Below, in pieces: positions 1 through 6,061 of a stretch of DNA of 6,061 bases; the stretch's first letter is position 1; every line of letters starts with the position of its first letter. The notes under the pieces were generated by a model, which saw only the letters and a program-made list of their open reading frames with translations, did no database searches and had not been told where the DNA came from. Source of the DNA: S012-113 sp965368405 (GTDB lineage: Bacteria > Bacteroidota > Bacteroidia > Cytophagales > Cyclobacteriaceae). The stretch is taken from assembly GCA_965368405.1 (NCBI GenBank), contig CBDUMS010000130.1, positions 1 through 6,061 of the forward strand. The letters run 5' to 3'. Made by a program: the position numbers and the translations under genes.

Positions 1-20
1 TTGCAAAAATAGAATTTTTT

Positions 21-94
21 AGAATTAAATCGAAAGGAGGAGGAAGAAAAAGTTTGATAGATGTATAATCTTACCTCCTTGTTGATTTAATTCT
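21..94. repeat. Imperfect inverted repeat, possible terminator of the LRR gene
   Basis: The left arm (21-40) and right arm (74-94) are reverse complements over an 11-base block (AGAATTAAATC) and a 7-base block (AAGGAGG). A 2-versus-3-base bulge separates the blocks, and the loop is 33 bases. The repeat lies about 70 bases past the stop of the minus-strand LRR frame, so it could form a hairpin at the end of that transcript. Read on the minus strand, a short T-run (5-9 on the plus strand) follows about ten bases after the stem, which is not the tight spacing of a textbook terminator. A remnant of a small inverted-repeat element is the alternative. The pairing is seen directly; the function is inferred. 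Confidence 0.4.
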
Positions 95-165
95 TAGTTC
101 CCGTCATTCATTTATAGAAATTGTTGTCATTATTAGATTTTTGAGTTTACAATAATCATGGTTAA

Positions 166-444
166 TTAAATTACTACTAAGACTCCCTTCTCAGTAAGAA
201 GGTTTTTCTGATATAAGGAAATTTCGTTGCCCAAAAGGTTAATGGTTTCCAGGTGTTCAAGATTAAGAATTGGACTAATATCGTCAATCATATTGCCCGA
301 TAAATCAAGTATTCTAAGATTTACCAAATTGTTTAATGAATCTATGATACCTATTTGATTATTGGCAAGATATAACTCTTCTAGATATTGCAAACTCCCT
401 AACTCGGAAAGATCTGATAAAGAGTTGTTCGAGAGATCAAGCAC
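166..444 (-). CDS. Leucine-rich repeat protein, probably a 5'-truncated remnant
   Basis: The frame carries consecutive repeats of 22 residues with the pattern LxLxxNxIxxIxxLxxLxxL. They begin LDLSNN (residue 2), LYLANN (24), LDLSGN (46) and INLLGN (68). The last runs into a short cap (YQKNLLTEKGVLVVI) like the normal end of bacterial LRR domains, so the 3' end looks intact. LRRs form a curved solenoid that binds proteins; no enzymatic domain is attached. The only start in frame is a GTG at 442-444, in the middle of a repeat. Upstream, the same frame remains open to 513 and still reads as half a repeat (LDSLDGIEHCCHVKV) before a TAG at 514-516. There is no signal peptide. The gene has therefore probably lost its 5' part; a genuine 92-residue LRR protein is possible but less likely. 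It is transcribed away from the S9 peptidase gene. Confidence 0.6.
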   Translation of the reverse strand: MLDLSNNSLSDLSELGSLQYLEELYLANNQIGIIDSLNNLVNLRILDLSGNMIDDISPILNLEHLETINLLGNEISLYQKNLLTEKGVLVVI

Positions 445-571
445 CTTAACATGACAACAATGTTCAATACCATCTAAGGAATCTAGTCCATCAGAAGCTA
501 TCTCAAATTCATTCTAACCACTATTTTTCTAAACTAAATATGTAAATTGCTCCTCTTAAAATTTAGCCTCT

Positions 572-2593
572 ATGAAAAACATAATATTTCTGCTGATAAT
601 CTTCCCAAGTATAGTAGCCTTCAGCCAACCACGTCCCATGACCACCGATGATGGCTTAGATATGGTTGGTTTGTCTGGATCGTATTTGTCACCCGATGGT
701 AGCTTTGTGCTTTATGGGAAGTCTGAGCTAAACTGGAAGAAGAACAAACGGGAAACTACCTATCACTTTGTAGATAATCAGGGTATTAACACCTACCAGT
801 ATATAGGAAAAGCAGGTGCATCGAGTATCCAATTTTCAAATGACGGTAAATATGTTTCGTTTAAAAGAGCAGTTGATAAGAAGCAACAATTGTTCATAAT
901 GCGAACTGCAGGCGGGGAGGCAATACAACTATCCGAAGAAAAGACAAGTATTGGTTCCTATATGTGGTCGAAAGATAACAGCAAAATATTTTTTATTAGT
1001 TCTAATGAGCGAACTAAAGAAGAGCAGCAGAAATACAAGGATGGCTTCGATCATATCGTTATTGACGAAGGACCTAATGGTCAGCAAGAAGGTAAGTGGA
1101 ATAGCCTCTACGTTCTTGATGTTGAATCCAAGAAGAGTACTAAATTGACTAAAGGAGAATTGCGAATTGGCGGATTCGATATTTCTCCAGACGGAATGCG
1201 GATTCTATATACAGCTCGATTTGAGAATCGTAGAAATCAGGGCAACCTAAGTGAAATATTTATGTTGGACCTAAAAGATTCTAGTACTGTTCAATTAACG
1301 GACAATAAAGTGTCAGAGTCGAGGCTAGTATGGTCGCCCAATGGTAAGAGCTTTGTTTACTCAGCTGTTGATGACAAAACCTGGGAATTGAAAAATGCCA
1401 AAATATGGCTCATGGATCCGGCAACTAAAAGCCATAAACTTATCTCAGGAAAATTCATTGGCAGTATTCGAAGCCAATACTTCTGGACACCTGATAGTAA
1501 ATCTTTGATTTTTTCGGGGCTGCAAGGTGTAAACACCAATATATTCAAACTGAACATTGCGTCAGGTGAGCTTTCGAATTTAACTAACCAGGAAAACGGT
1601 ACCTATAGTTTAGTTGACATGAGCGCCGATCGTACCAAAATGATCTATTCTTATACAGATTATCAGACTCCAAGAAATTTATACCACTCGGAGGTTACCA
1701 ACTTTAAGCCAACTCAGTTAACTGATCTCAATCCTGGCTTTAAAGACAAATATATTTTAGCTAAAGCGGAGACGATTTCCTGGGAAAGTACTGATGGGCT
1801 GGAAATTGAAGGTGTTCTTTACCTTCCTAACGGTCATTCTTCAAAAGGTAAGAGCCAATTCTTACTACATATTCACGGAGGGCCTGCTGGTGTATTTACT
1901 GATGCCTTCAGTTATCGTTATCATGTTTGGGCTGGATTAGGCTATGTTCAATTGGCCCCTAATGTAAGAGGAAGTAGTGGCTACTCTGATGATTTGCTTA
2001 GAGGTAATATGAATGATATCGGAGGTGAAGATTACCAGGATCTGATGACCGGTGTGGACTATCTTATTAAAAAGAAATATATCGATAAGAATAAAATGGC
2101 TGTACGCGGCTGGAGTTATGGTGGAATTTTAGGCGGTACAACAATTACCAAGACTGATCGGTTTAAGGCGGCCTCTTTAGGCGCAATGGTCTCTGATTGG
2201 ACCTCTGAATACGGTATTGGGTTTAACTATGATATTCGTTTATGGTATATCGGTGGCACACCATGGGAAAATCCTATGGCATATCGAGAAAAATCGCCAC
2301 TGACTCATGTTAGTAAAGTAACCACACCTACACTTCTTTTGCATGGAGGGTCGGATAGAACGGATACTGAAGCGCAAAGTCTGATGTTTTTTACCGCGCT
2401 TAAAGATCAAGGGAAAACTGTAAGGTATATTCGTTTTCCTCGCGAGCCACATGGTTTCCGCGAGCCTAGGCACCAGCGAACAAGGGATATTGAAGAGATT
2501 CTTTGGATCCAAAAATATACCTTAGGACTAGACTGGAAGCCTTGGGAACGGGCCGAGGATAAGAAAAAGGATGAGGCTGAGTCGCAAAAGTAG
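572..2593 (+). CDS. Secreted S9 family serine peptidase (prolyl oligopeptidase / acylaminoacyl-peptidase-like)
   Basis: This 673-residue exported enzyme should hydrolyse short peptides in the periplasm or at the cell surface. Residues 1-19 form a signal peptide (MKNIIFLLIIFPSIVAFSQ) with likely cleavage just before or after Gln19. Residues of about 35-390 form a beta-propeller with PD40-type blades, seen as SPDG/SNDG/SPNG/TPDS turns followed by hydrophobic strands near 40, 89, 133, 205, 255 and 306. The C-terminal alpha/beta-hydrolase domain starts near 400. It shows HGGPAG (435-440, oxyanion region), the nucleophile Ser515 in GWSYGG, Asp595 in HGGSDRTD and His627 in REPHGF, so the triad is complete. 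The protein ends in a charged lysine/glutamate tail after WKPW. The length is normal for the family. The ATG at 572 fits because it opens directly into the signal peptide; no Shine-Dalgarno sequence is present, as is usual in Bacteroidota. Exact specificity (dipeptidyl, acylaminoacyl or oligopeptidase) cannot be read from sequence alone. Confidence 0.95.
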   Translation: MKNIIFLLIIFPSIVAFSQPRPMTTDDGLDMVGLSGSYLSPDGSFVLYGKSELNWKKNKRETTYHFVDNQGINTYQYIGKAGASSIQFSNDGKYVSFKRAVDKKQQLFIMRTAGGEAIQLSEEKTSIGSYMWSKDNSKIFFISSNERTKEEQQKYKDGFDHIVIDEGPNGQQEGKWNSLYVLDVESKKSTKLTKGELRIGGFDISPDGMRILYTARFENRRNQGNLSEIFMLDLKDSSTVQLTDNKVSESRLVWSPNGKSFVYSAVDDKTWELKNAKIWLMDPATKSHKLISGKFIGSIRSQYFWTPDSKSLIFSGLQGVNTNIFKLNIASGELSNLTNQENGTYSLVDMSADRTKMIYSYTDYQTPRNLYHSEVTNFKPTQLTDLNPGFKDKYILAKAETISWESTDGLEIEGVLYLPNGHSSKGKSQFLLHIHGGPAGVFTDAFSYRYHVWAGLGYVQLAPNVRGSSGYSDDLLRGNMNDIGGEDYQDLMTGVDYLIKKKYIDKNKMAVRGWSYGGILGGTTITKTDRFKAASLGAMVSDWTSEYGIGFNYDIRLWYIGGTPWENPMAYREKSPLTHVSKVTTPTLLLHGGSDRTDTEAQSLMFFTALKDQGKTVRYIRFPREPHGFREPRHQRTRDIEEILWIQKYTLGLDWKPWERAEDKKKDEAESQK

Positions 2594-2675
2594 TCTAAAG
2601 CCGAGCCAGCTTAATGCTTAGCATCTTGGTAATTAAGAACTTACCGAACTGGTAGAATTGCTGACCGGTCCTGTT

Positions 2676-2750
2676 ATGGAAGAACATTATTTATTGAGGC
2701 TCTTCCTAGCATTGGTCGCTGTCTCACTCATTATAGCTGTTTGTAAATAG
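2676..2750 (+). CDS. Possible 24-residue hydrophobic membrane peptide, or gene fragment
   Basis: The frame reads MEEHYLLRLF followed by LALVAVSLIIAVCK: a short polar start, one stretch of about 16 hydrophobic residues, and a terminal Cys-Lys. That is the layout of a single-pass small membrane protein. The frame is also open upstream to a TAA at 2634-2636 (ELTELVELLTGPV precedes the Met), so it could equally be the tail of a broken longer gene. A perfect hairpin begins two bases after the TAG stop, which supports a transcript ending here. No homologue is recognised. The shortness of the frame means chance cannot be excluded. Confidence 0.2.
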   Translation: MEEHYLLRLFLALVAVSLIIAVCK

Positions 2751-2751
2751 G

Positions 2752-2773
2752 TTCTTGCTTAATGAAGCAAGAA
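2752..2773 (+). terminator. Perfect 9-bp hairpin, possible terminator
   Basis: TTCTTGCTT (2752-2760) pairs exactly with AAGCAAGAA (2765-2773) around a 4-base AATG loop. It follows the stop of the small hydrophobic frame and lies about 160 bases past the S9 peptidase stop, so it could end either transcript. The stem has only three G-C pairs, and the nearest T-run (2790-2795) begins 16 bases after the stem, which is weak for an intrinsic terminator. The pairing is seen; the termination role is inferred. Confidence 0.4.
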
Positions 2774-2865
2774 ATACGACATTCCTGACTTTTTTGGAGA
2801 TGACGTATAAGACGTTTAAGTTCAACCCTATAAATATAATGAATAGGTAAACATCTCTAATAATT

Positions 2866-2991
2866 CTAAGACCCAACTACCATATTCTCAATCTTAATAT
2901 TATTTTTAAAGATGTAATAAGTGATGCCCATTGGATTATAAGATAATCTCAGGAAATCCTTATTAGGAAATACCTTAACACATGGTAGTGG
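2866..2991 (-). pseudogene. Possible remnant of a T9SS type A C-terminal sorting domain
   Basis: The minus strand is open from a stop at 2992-2994 to a TAG at 2866-2868. The first part reads PLPCVKVFPNKDFLRL and then SYNPMGITYYIFKNNIKIEN. This resembles the beginning of the type IX secretion sorting domain, whose common form is VYPNP-x-KDxLxI ... I-x-Y-x-IY-x-xxGK. Here the proline and one residue after PN are missing. The final strands (typically GxYxxKI) and the whole upstream cargo protein are absent in this frame. A neighbouring minus-strand frame (LASTSANHYH, upstream) looks like a sorting-domain linker, which would imply a frameshift. There is no start codon context. If real, this is the debris of a secreted Bacteroidota protein. 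The match is by eye and could be chance. Confidence 0.3.
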
Positions 2992-3080
2992 TTAGCGCTT
3001 GTACTGGCCAAATCATTATTGATGGCAACCCACCTGATAATCTCGAATTAATGGCTTATTTGAGTAAGGTGCTGTCTTGA
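2982..3080 (+). pseudogene. Possible remnant of a response-regulator receiver domain start
   Basis: The 32-residue frame begins MVVVSACTGQ and continues IIIDGNPPDNLELMAYLSKV before a TGA, with two more stops (TAA and TGA) directly after. The middle resembles the first strand and helix of CheY-like receiver domains, whose usual form is ILIVDDNPDNLELLxYLL. Relative to that form, one acidic residue is replaced by glycine and one extra proline is inserted. The rest of the domain, including the phospho-acceptor aspartate, is absent. The frame ends 49 bases before the M20 gene start. It may be a decayed fragment, a short leader frame or chance. Confidence 0.25.
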
Positions 3081-3128
3081 TAATGAAGGATGAATAATTA
3101 CAAATACACAAATAAAATAATAGTTATT

Positions 3129-4688
3129 ATGAAAACACTTCCCAAAACCCTAGTTGCAATACTTTTAATGGCTCTTATGATTAGTTGCAATCAAACAACA
3201 GAGGAAGGCGCCGAAAGCACCATTACCTCCGATGTAAACCTGGATGACTTCACCTCTATGCAGATGACCGGAGTGGAACAAATCGCCATCGATGTTGACC
3301 TTGATGGAGCAGTCCAGCGTCTATCCAAAGGGGTCACTTATAAAACCATCTCCAATCAGGACCGGGACGATTTTGATACGGAGGCCTTTACAGGTTACCA
3401 CAAGTTTTTAGAGCAATCCTATCCAAACGTGCATAAGACATTGAAAAAAGAGGTTCACGGAGACCCTCGGCCTTTTAGCCTACTCTTTACTTGGGAAGGA
3501 AAAGATCCAACCTTGCAGCCTGCACTATTTTATGCGCACATGGATGTTGTTCCGGTACCGGAAGATTCCAGGGATCAGTGGAAGGTAGAGCCTTTTGAGG
3601 GCACGGTAAAGGACGGATACATCTGGGGTAGGGGTGTACTAGACGATAAGAATCAGGTTCAAGCAATATTGGAAGCTACTGAAATGAAAATCAAAGAAGG
3701 CTGGCAACCGTCTCGCACCATTTATTTTGTTTTTGGTCAAGATGAAGAAGTAGGGGGCGCCGAAGGTGCTAAAAAAATTGCCGATGTATTGGAAGAGCGA
3801 GGCATCGAAAGATTTGCATACGTAATGGATGAATCAGCACCTTTAACTCCGGGTATTTTCCCTGGTATTGAGGAAAATACTGCGCTAATTGGGATTGCCC
3901 AAAAAGGATTTATAAGTTTAGAGTTGGCCATCAACGGTGTGGGAGGACACTCATCTATGCCACCGGAAGAATCAAACATTGGCATCTTAGCAAAAGCCAT
4001 AACAAAGTTAGAAGGAGCGCAATTTCCGTATCGAATTCACCCGGCTGTTCGGCAACAATACCGCTACATGGGTCCTGAGTTGGACAAAGAAAATCAACCT
4101 TTATATGCAGCTGTAGCCTTTGGTAAGGATGGGGCGATGACAGCACTGGAACAACAGTTTATCGACGTTATGTCGCAGAACGAGGTAACCAGGGCTATGC
4201 TTCATACAACCATAGCCACAACAATTTTTAATGCGGGGATTAAGGACAATGTTTTGCCACCGTCGGCAACGGCGGTAGTAAACTTCAGACCTATGCCAGG
4301 CGATACACCGGAGGTAATTATAGATCATGTTAAAAATGCAGTAAACGACGATCGTATAACTGTAAAAGATATATCTGCTTCTACACCGGCTACTAACATT
4401 GCAGACGCAAGCAGCGACGGGTACAAGATGCTTGAAAAAACTATACGTCAGATCTGGGGTAATGATTTAATTGTTTCACCATTCTTTGTAGTGGGCGGGT
4501 CAGACTCTAAACATTTTCAAGCAAGAGATTTTGCACCTGATGTTTATACCATTACCGCTATTCAACTGGAAAACACAGAAGAATTCAAAGGATTTCACGG
4601 TGTAAATGAGCGTATTCTCGTAAAGGAGTATGAGAAATCAATTGGATTCTTTTATCAGTTGCTGAATAATCTGGAGACCCTGAATTAA
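3129..4688 (+). CDS. M20 family metallopeptidase, PM20D1/carboxypeptidase S-like lipoprotein
   Basis: This 519-residue zinc-dependent amidohydrolase should cleave peptide or N-acyl amino acid amide bonds outside the cytoplasm. The start at 3129 opens MKTLPKTLVAILLMALMISC, a lipoprotein signal with the lipidated residue Cys20. An in-frame ATG at 3090 would add 13 polar residues before it and spoil the signal, so it is less likely. Metal and catalytic residues are complete: His137 and Asp139 in AHMDVVP, Asp172 in GRGVLDDK, Glu206-Glu207 in GQDEEVGG, Asp234 in VMDES and His490 in FHGVNERI. The inserted dimerisation domain begins around 255 and carries GGHSSMPP (His274). Mammalian PM20D1, as recalled, shares the GHSS-PP-E-SIGILA block, the TTIA-TIFNAG-K-NV-PP block and the HGVNE ending, so this branch fits better than DapE, ArgE or PepV. 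The substrate is not known. The porin gene follows after 4 bases, indicating one operon. No Shine-Dalgarno is seen; the leader is A/T-rich. Confidence 0.94.
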   Translation: MKTLPKTLVAILLMALMISCNQTTEEGAESTITSDVNLDDFTSMQMTGVEQIAIDVDLDGAVQRLSKGVTYKTISNQDRDDFDTEAFTGYHKFLEQSYPNVHKTLKKEVHGDPRPFSLLFTWEGKDPTLQPALFYAHMDVVPVPEDSRDQWKVEPFEGTVKDGYIWGRGVLDDKNQVQAILEATEMKIKEGWQPSRTIYFVFGQDEEVGGAEGAKKIADVLEERGIERFAYVMDESAPLTPGIFPGIEENTALIGIAQKGFISLELAINGVGGHSSMPPEESNIGILAKAITKLEGAQFPYRIHPAVRQQYRYMGPELDKENQPLYAAVAFGKDGAMTALEQQFIDVMSQNEVTRAMLHTTIATTIFNAGIKDNVLPPSATAVVNFRPMPGDTPEVIIDHVKNAVNDDRITVKDISASTPATNIADASSDGYKMLEKTIRQIWGNDLIVSPFFVVGGSDSKHFQARDFAPDVYTITAIQLENTEEFKGFHGVNERILVKEYEKSIGFFYQLLNNLETLN

Positions 4689-4692
4689 TTGG

Positions 4693-5961
4693 ATGCCATC
4701 GACTAATAGCATAACCATCAAAACAACCCTAGTACTAGTCTTGCTGTCTATTGCCACCAGTGTTTCAGCTCAAGACACAAGTCCGATTGATTCTGTCTCT
4801 ACTCAGTTGGCAACTCCGACACAGGACCTCAAGGAAGTTTCCTTGTTGACCGCTTCTGAGCAGCTTGCAAATCAAGATTTTAAAGGATCTTGGCCTATGT
4901 TTGGCTCTGATTTGCGAATAAAGATCGGTGGCTACTTAAAGGCTGATTTCGTGTATGATGTTGATGGAACACGGGATAAGAATCAATTTTTAATGTCAAC
5001 GATCCCAGTCGAAGGTCAGCCCGAGTATGGCAATGAGGGATACATTTCATTCTTTGCGAAAGAGACAAGGGTAAATATCGATATTAGGAGAATGGCTGCT
5101 GGTAAAATTCCGCTCCAGGCATTTGTAGAAGGTGATTTCTTTACGACCGGTAATCAGTTTCGATTGAGGCACGCCTACATCACAGCAGGTGATTTTATCA
5201 TAGGACAGACTTGGACTACGCTTTCCTTCCTGGAATCGATGGCTACCATGATCGATTTTGCCGCGGGTGACGCACTCTTTGGAGGAAGGAGTGTGCAGGT
5301 ACGATATCAAAAACAATTGGGAGAAACGGTGAAATTTTATGCCGGACTTGAGTATTTATCATCGCTGGGCATCGAAAACCCTAATAATTTGGCAGGTAAT
5401 GCTAATATTCAACTTCCGCTCTTGGCACTTAGATTAGATAAACGTTGGAAATCAGGCGTTTTGTTTTTAGGCGCCAGTGCAGCACAGTTGCGTTGGGATG
5501 GTGGTGCCAGTGGCCCAAATGATCAAATCTATCAGCTATCATTCGTAGCGGCAGGAAGACAATATCTAGGCAAGAATAATTACTTCACTTATAACGTAAG
5601 TACTGGTAATGCCTATGGCGAGAATATTATTGCCTTTGCCGGTAGCGAAGCCAATGCTGTTTTAAATCAAGCCGGCAAACTTGACCCCATTCAGGGATTA
5701 TCTGCAATGTTTGGATTTATGCACCGCTGGGCTCCTAAATTGGAATCCAATTTCAATTATGCTTATGGTTGGCTGGATGCACCCGCGGAGAGAGACCCAT
5801 TTGCACTAATTAGAGGTGGTATTGGTCACTTAAATTTGATTTATAAAATGGATAGTAATTTCTCAACTGGAGTGGAATATATGTGGGGTGCCCAAAGAAC
5901 AGCAAATGACGCTTATGGCAGTGCAACCAGAATTCAGGCCATGGCCAAATTTGAATTTTAA
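4693..5961 (+). CDS. DcaP-like outer-membrane porin
   Basis: This 422-residue protein is predicted to be a beta-barrel channel of the outer membrane. Residues 1-27 form a signal peptide (TTLVLVLLSIATSVSAQ, likely cleaved around Ala26/Gln27). A polar, possibly helical segment follows to about 65. The barrel then starts with FGSDLRIKIGGYLKADFVYD (70-89), the hallmark start of DcaP-family porins, followed by the usual loop with STIPV (102-106). The rest alternates amphipathic strands and turns: RVNIDIRR, LQAFVEGDF, FRLRHAYI with GQTWTTL, VQVRYQKQL, LNLIYKM and FSTGVEYMW. It ends in MAKFEF, with the terminal phenylalanine used for barrel assembly. DcaP of Acinetobacter is a trimeric channel linked to dicarboxylates and other negatively charged small molecules; selectivity here is unknown. 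The ATG at 4693 lies 4 bases after the M20 stop, so the two are co-transcribed and perhaps translationally coupled. The overall assignment to the porin family is firm; the DcaP label is by recall of the family's N-terminal motif. Confidence 0.85.
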   Translation: MPSTNSITIKTTLVLVLLSIATSVSAQDTSPIDSVSTQLATPTQDLKEVSLLTASEQLANQDFKGSWPMFGSDLRIKIGGYLKADFVYDVDGTRDKNQFLMSTIPVEGQPEYGNEGYISFFAKETRVNIDIRRMAAGKIPLQAFVEGDFFTTGNQFRLRHAYITAGDFIIGQTWTTLSFLESMATMIDFAAGDALFGGRSVQVRYQKQLGETVKFYAGLEYLSSLGIENPNNLAGNANIQLPLLALRLDKRWKSGVLFLGASAAQLRWDGGASGPNDQIYQLSFVAAGRQYLGKNNYFTYNVSTGNAYGENIIAFAGSEANAVLNQAGKLDPIQGLSAMFGFMHRWAPKLESNFNYAYGWLDAPAERDPFALIRGGIGHLNLIYKMDSNFSTGVEYMWGAQRTANDAYGSATRIQAMAKFEF

Positions 5962-6061
5962 TAGTTGGAGAGAGTACTATGCCTACTTTATATGACTATT
6001 TTATCTTTCTCTGATCAAGACAGCGAATCATTCTTTTGAACCTTTATGCTAGAAATCCGTA
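5962..6061. other. Window-end spacer with a possible gene start at 6046
   Basis: After the porin stop no strong terminator hairpin is visible; ATAGT (5961-5965) and ACTAT (5976-5980) can pair only weakly. An ATG at 5979 gives just 11 codons. At 6046 an ATG opens MLEIR and runs off the window, which could be the beginning of the next plus-strand gene. Sixteen bases are too few to name it. Confidence 0.25.

Larger units (their letters stand above)
2594..3128. other. Gene-poor spacer with possible decayed coding fragments
   Basis: This 535-base stretch separates the S9 peptidase from the M20-porin pair and contains no full-length gene on either strand. Several short frames look like protein fragments and are entered separately: a hydrophobic 24-residue frame (2676-2750), a minus-strand sorting-domain-like frame (2866-2991) and a plus-strand receiver-like frame (2982-3080). 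Small sequence structures are also present: a perfect 9-base hairpin (2752-2773), a 6-base inverted repeat GATTAT/ATAATC (2934-2948) and a direct repeat AGGAAAT at 2951 and 2965. A promoter for the downstream pair should lie near its 3' end, but no convincing Bacteroidota-type promoter (TTTG ... TAnnTTTG) is seen. Confidence 0.5.

Noticed and set aside
520..571. Possible promoter for the S9 peptidase (TAAATTGC at 543-550 resembling TAnnTTTG)
   Set aside because: The last part of the -7 box does not match and no TTTG is present at the expected distance upstream.
2595..2687. 30-codon minus-strand frame starting MFFHNRTGQQ
   Set aside because: No recognisable motif, and it lies opposite the hydrophobic plus-strand frame; nothing separates it from a chance frame.
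2991..2997. GTTAGCG resembling an integron recombination core site
   Set aside because: No matching partner core or attC-type stem lies nearby, and no integrase or cassette array is present.
3077..3105. Sigma70-like boxes TTGATA (3077) and TACAAA (3099) upstream of the M20 gene
   Set aside because: The -10 box is weak, and the main Bacteroidota sigma factor uses a different consensus; AT-rich DNA gives such matches by chance.
3090..3128. Alternative upstream start for the M20 protein
   Set aside because: It would add 13 polar residues before the lipoprotein signal; the ATG at 3129 gives a clean signal ending at Cys20.
3737..4328. Several minus-strand frames of 60-90 codons opposite the M20 gene
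   Set aside because: They are shadows of a strongly supported gene and have no domain-like sequence or signal.

Overview
The window looks like chromosomal DNA of a marine- or soil-type member of the Bacteroidota (Flavobacteriia/Cytophagia). This rests on moderately AT-rich DNA, A-rich leaders without Shine-Dalgarno sequences, a long secreted S9 peptidase with a PD40-type propeller, a secreted M20 peptidase with a lipoprotein signal, and a possible type IX secretion (T9SS) sorting-domain remnant. No phylogenetic marker gene is present, so the assignment is an inference.

Layout. Positions 1-165 are non-coding and hold an imperfect inverted repeat (21-40 / 74-94). Positions 166-444 on the minus strand encode about four leucine-rich repeats with an intact C-terminal cap but no proper start. 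LRR-like sequence stays readable up to a stop at 514-516, so this is most likely the 3' end of a truncated LRR gene. Positions 572-2593 encode an exported S9 serine peptidase with a complete Ser-Asp-His triad. Positions 2594-3128 form a gene-poor stretch that may be a scar of decayed genes. It holds a possible 24-residue membrane peptide followed at once by a perfect hairpin, a minus-strand frame resembling part of a T9SS type A sorting domain, and a 32-codon plus-strand frame resembling the start of a response-regulator receiver domain. Positions 3129-4688 encode an M20 metallopeptidase with a lipoprotein signal, closest by recall to the PM20D1/carboxypeptidase S branch. Only 4 bases later, 4693-5961 encode a DcaP-like outer-membrane porin. 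The last 100 bases are non-coding, except for a possible gene start at 6046 cut by the window edge.

How the genes work together. The M20 lipoprotein and the porin almost certainly share a transcript. A plausible reading, not proved by the sequence, is that the porin admits or releases small carboxylated compounds that the membrane-anchored amidohydrolase makes or cleaves, such as N-acyl amino acids or small peptides. The upstream S9 peptidase would also work on peptides outside the cytoplasm, but over 500 bases separate it from the pair, so joint transcription is doubtful. No defence island, CRISPR array, RNA gene or intact mobile element is visible. The M20-porin pair is the most interesting intact unit, and the decayed stretch is the most unusual non-genic one.
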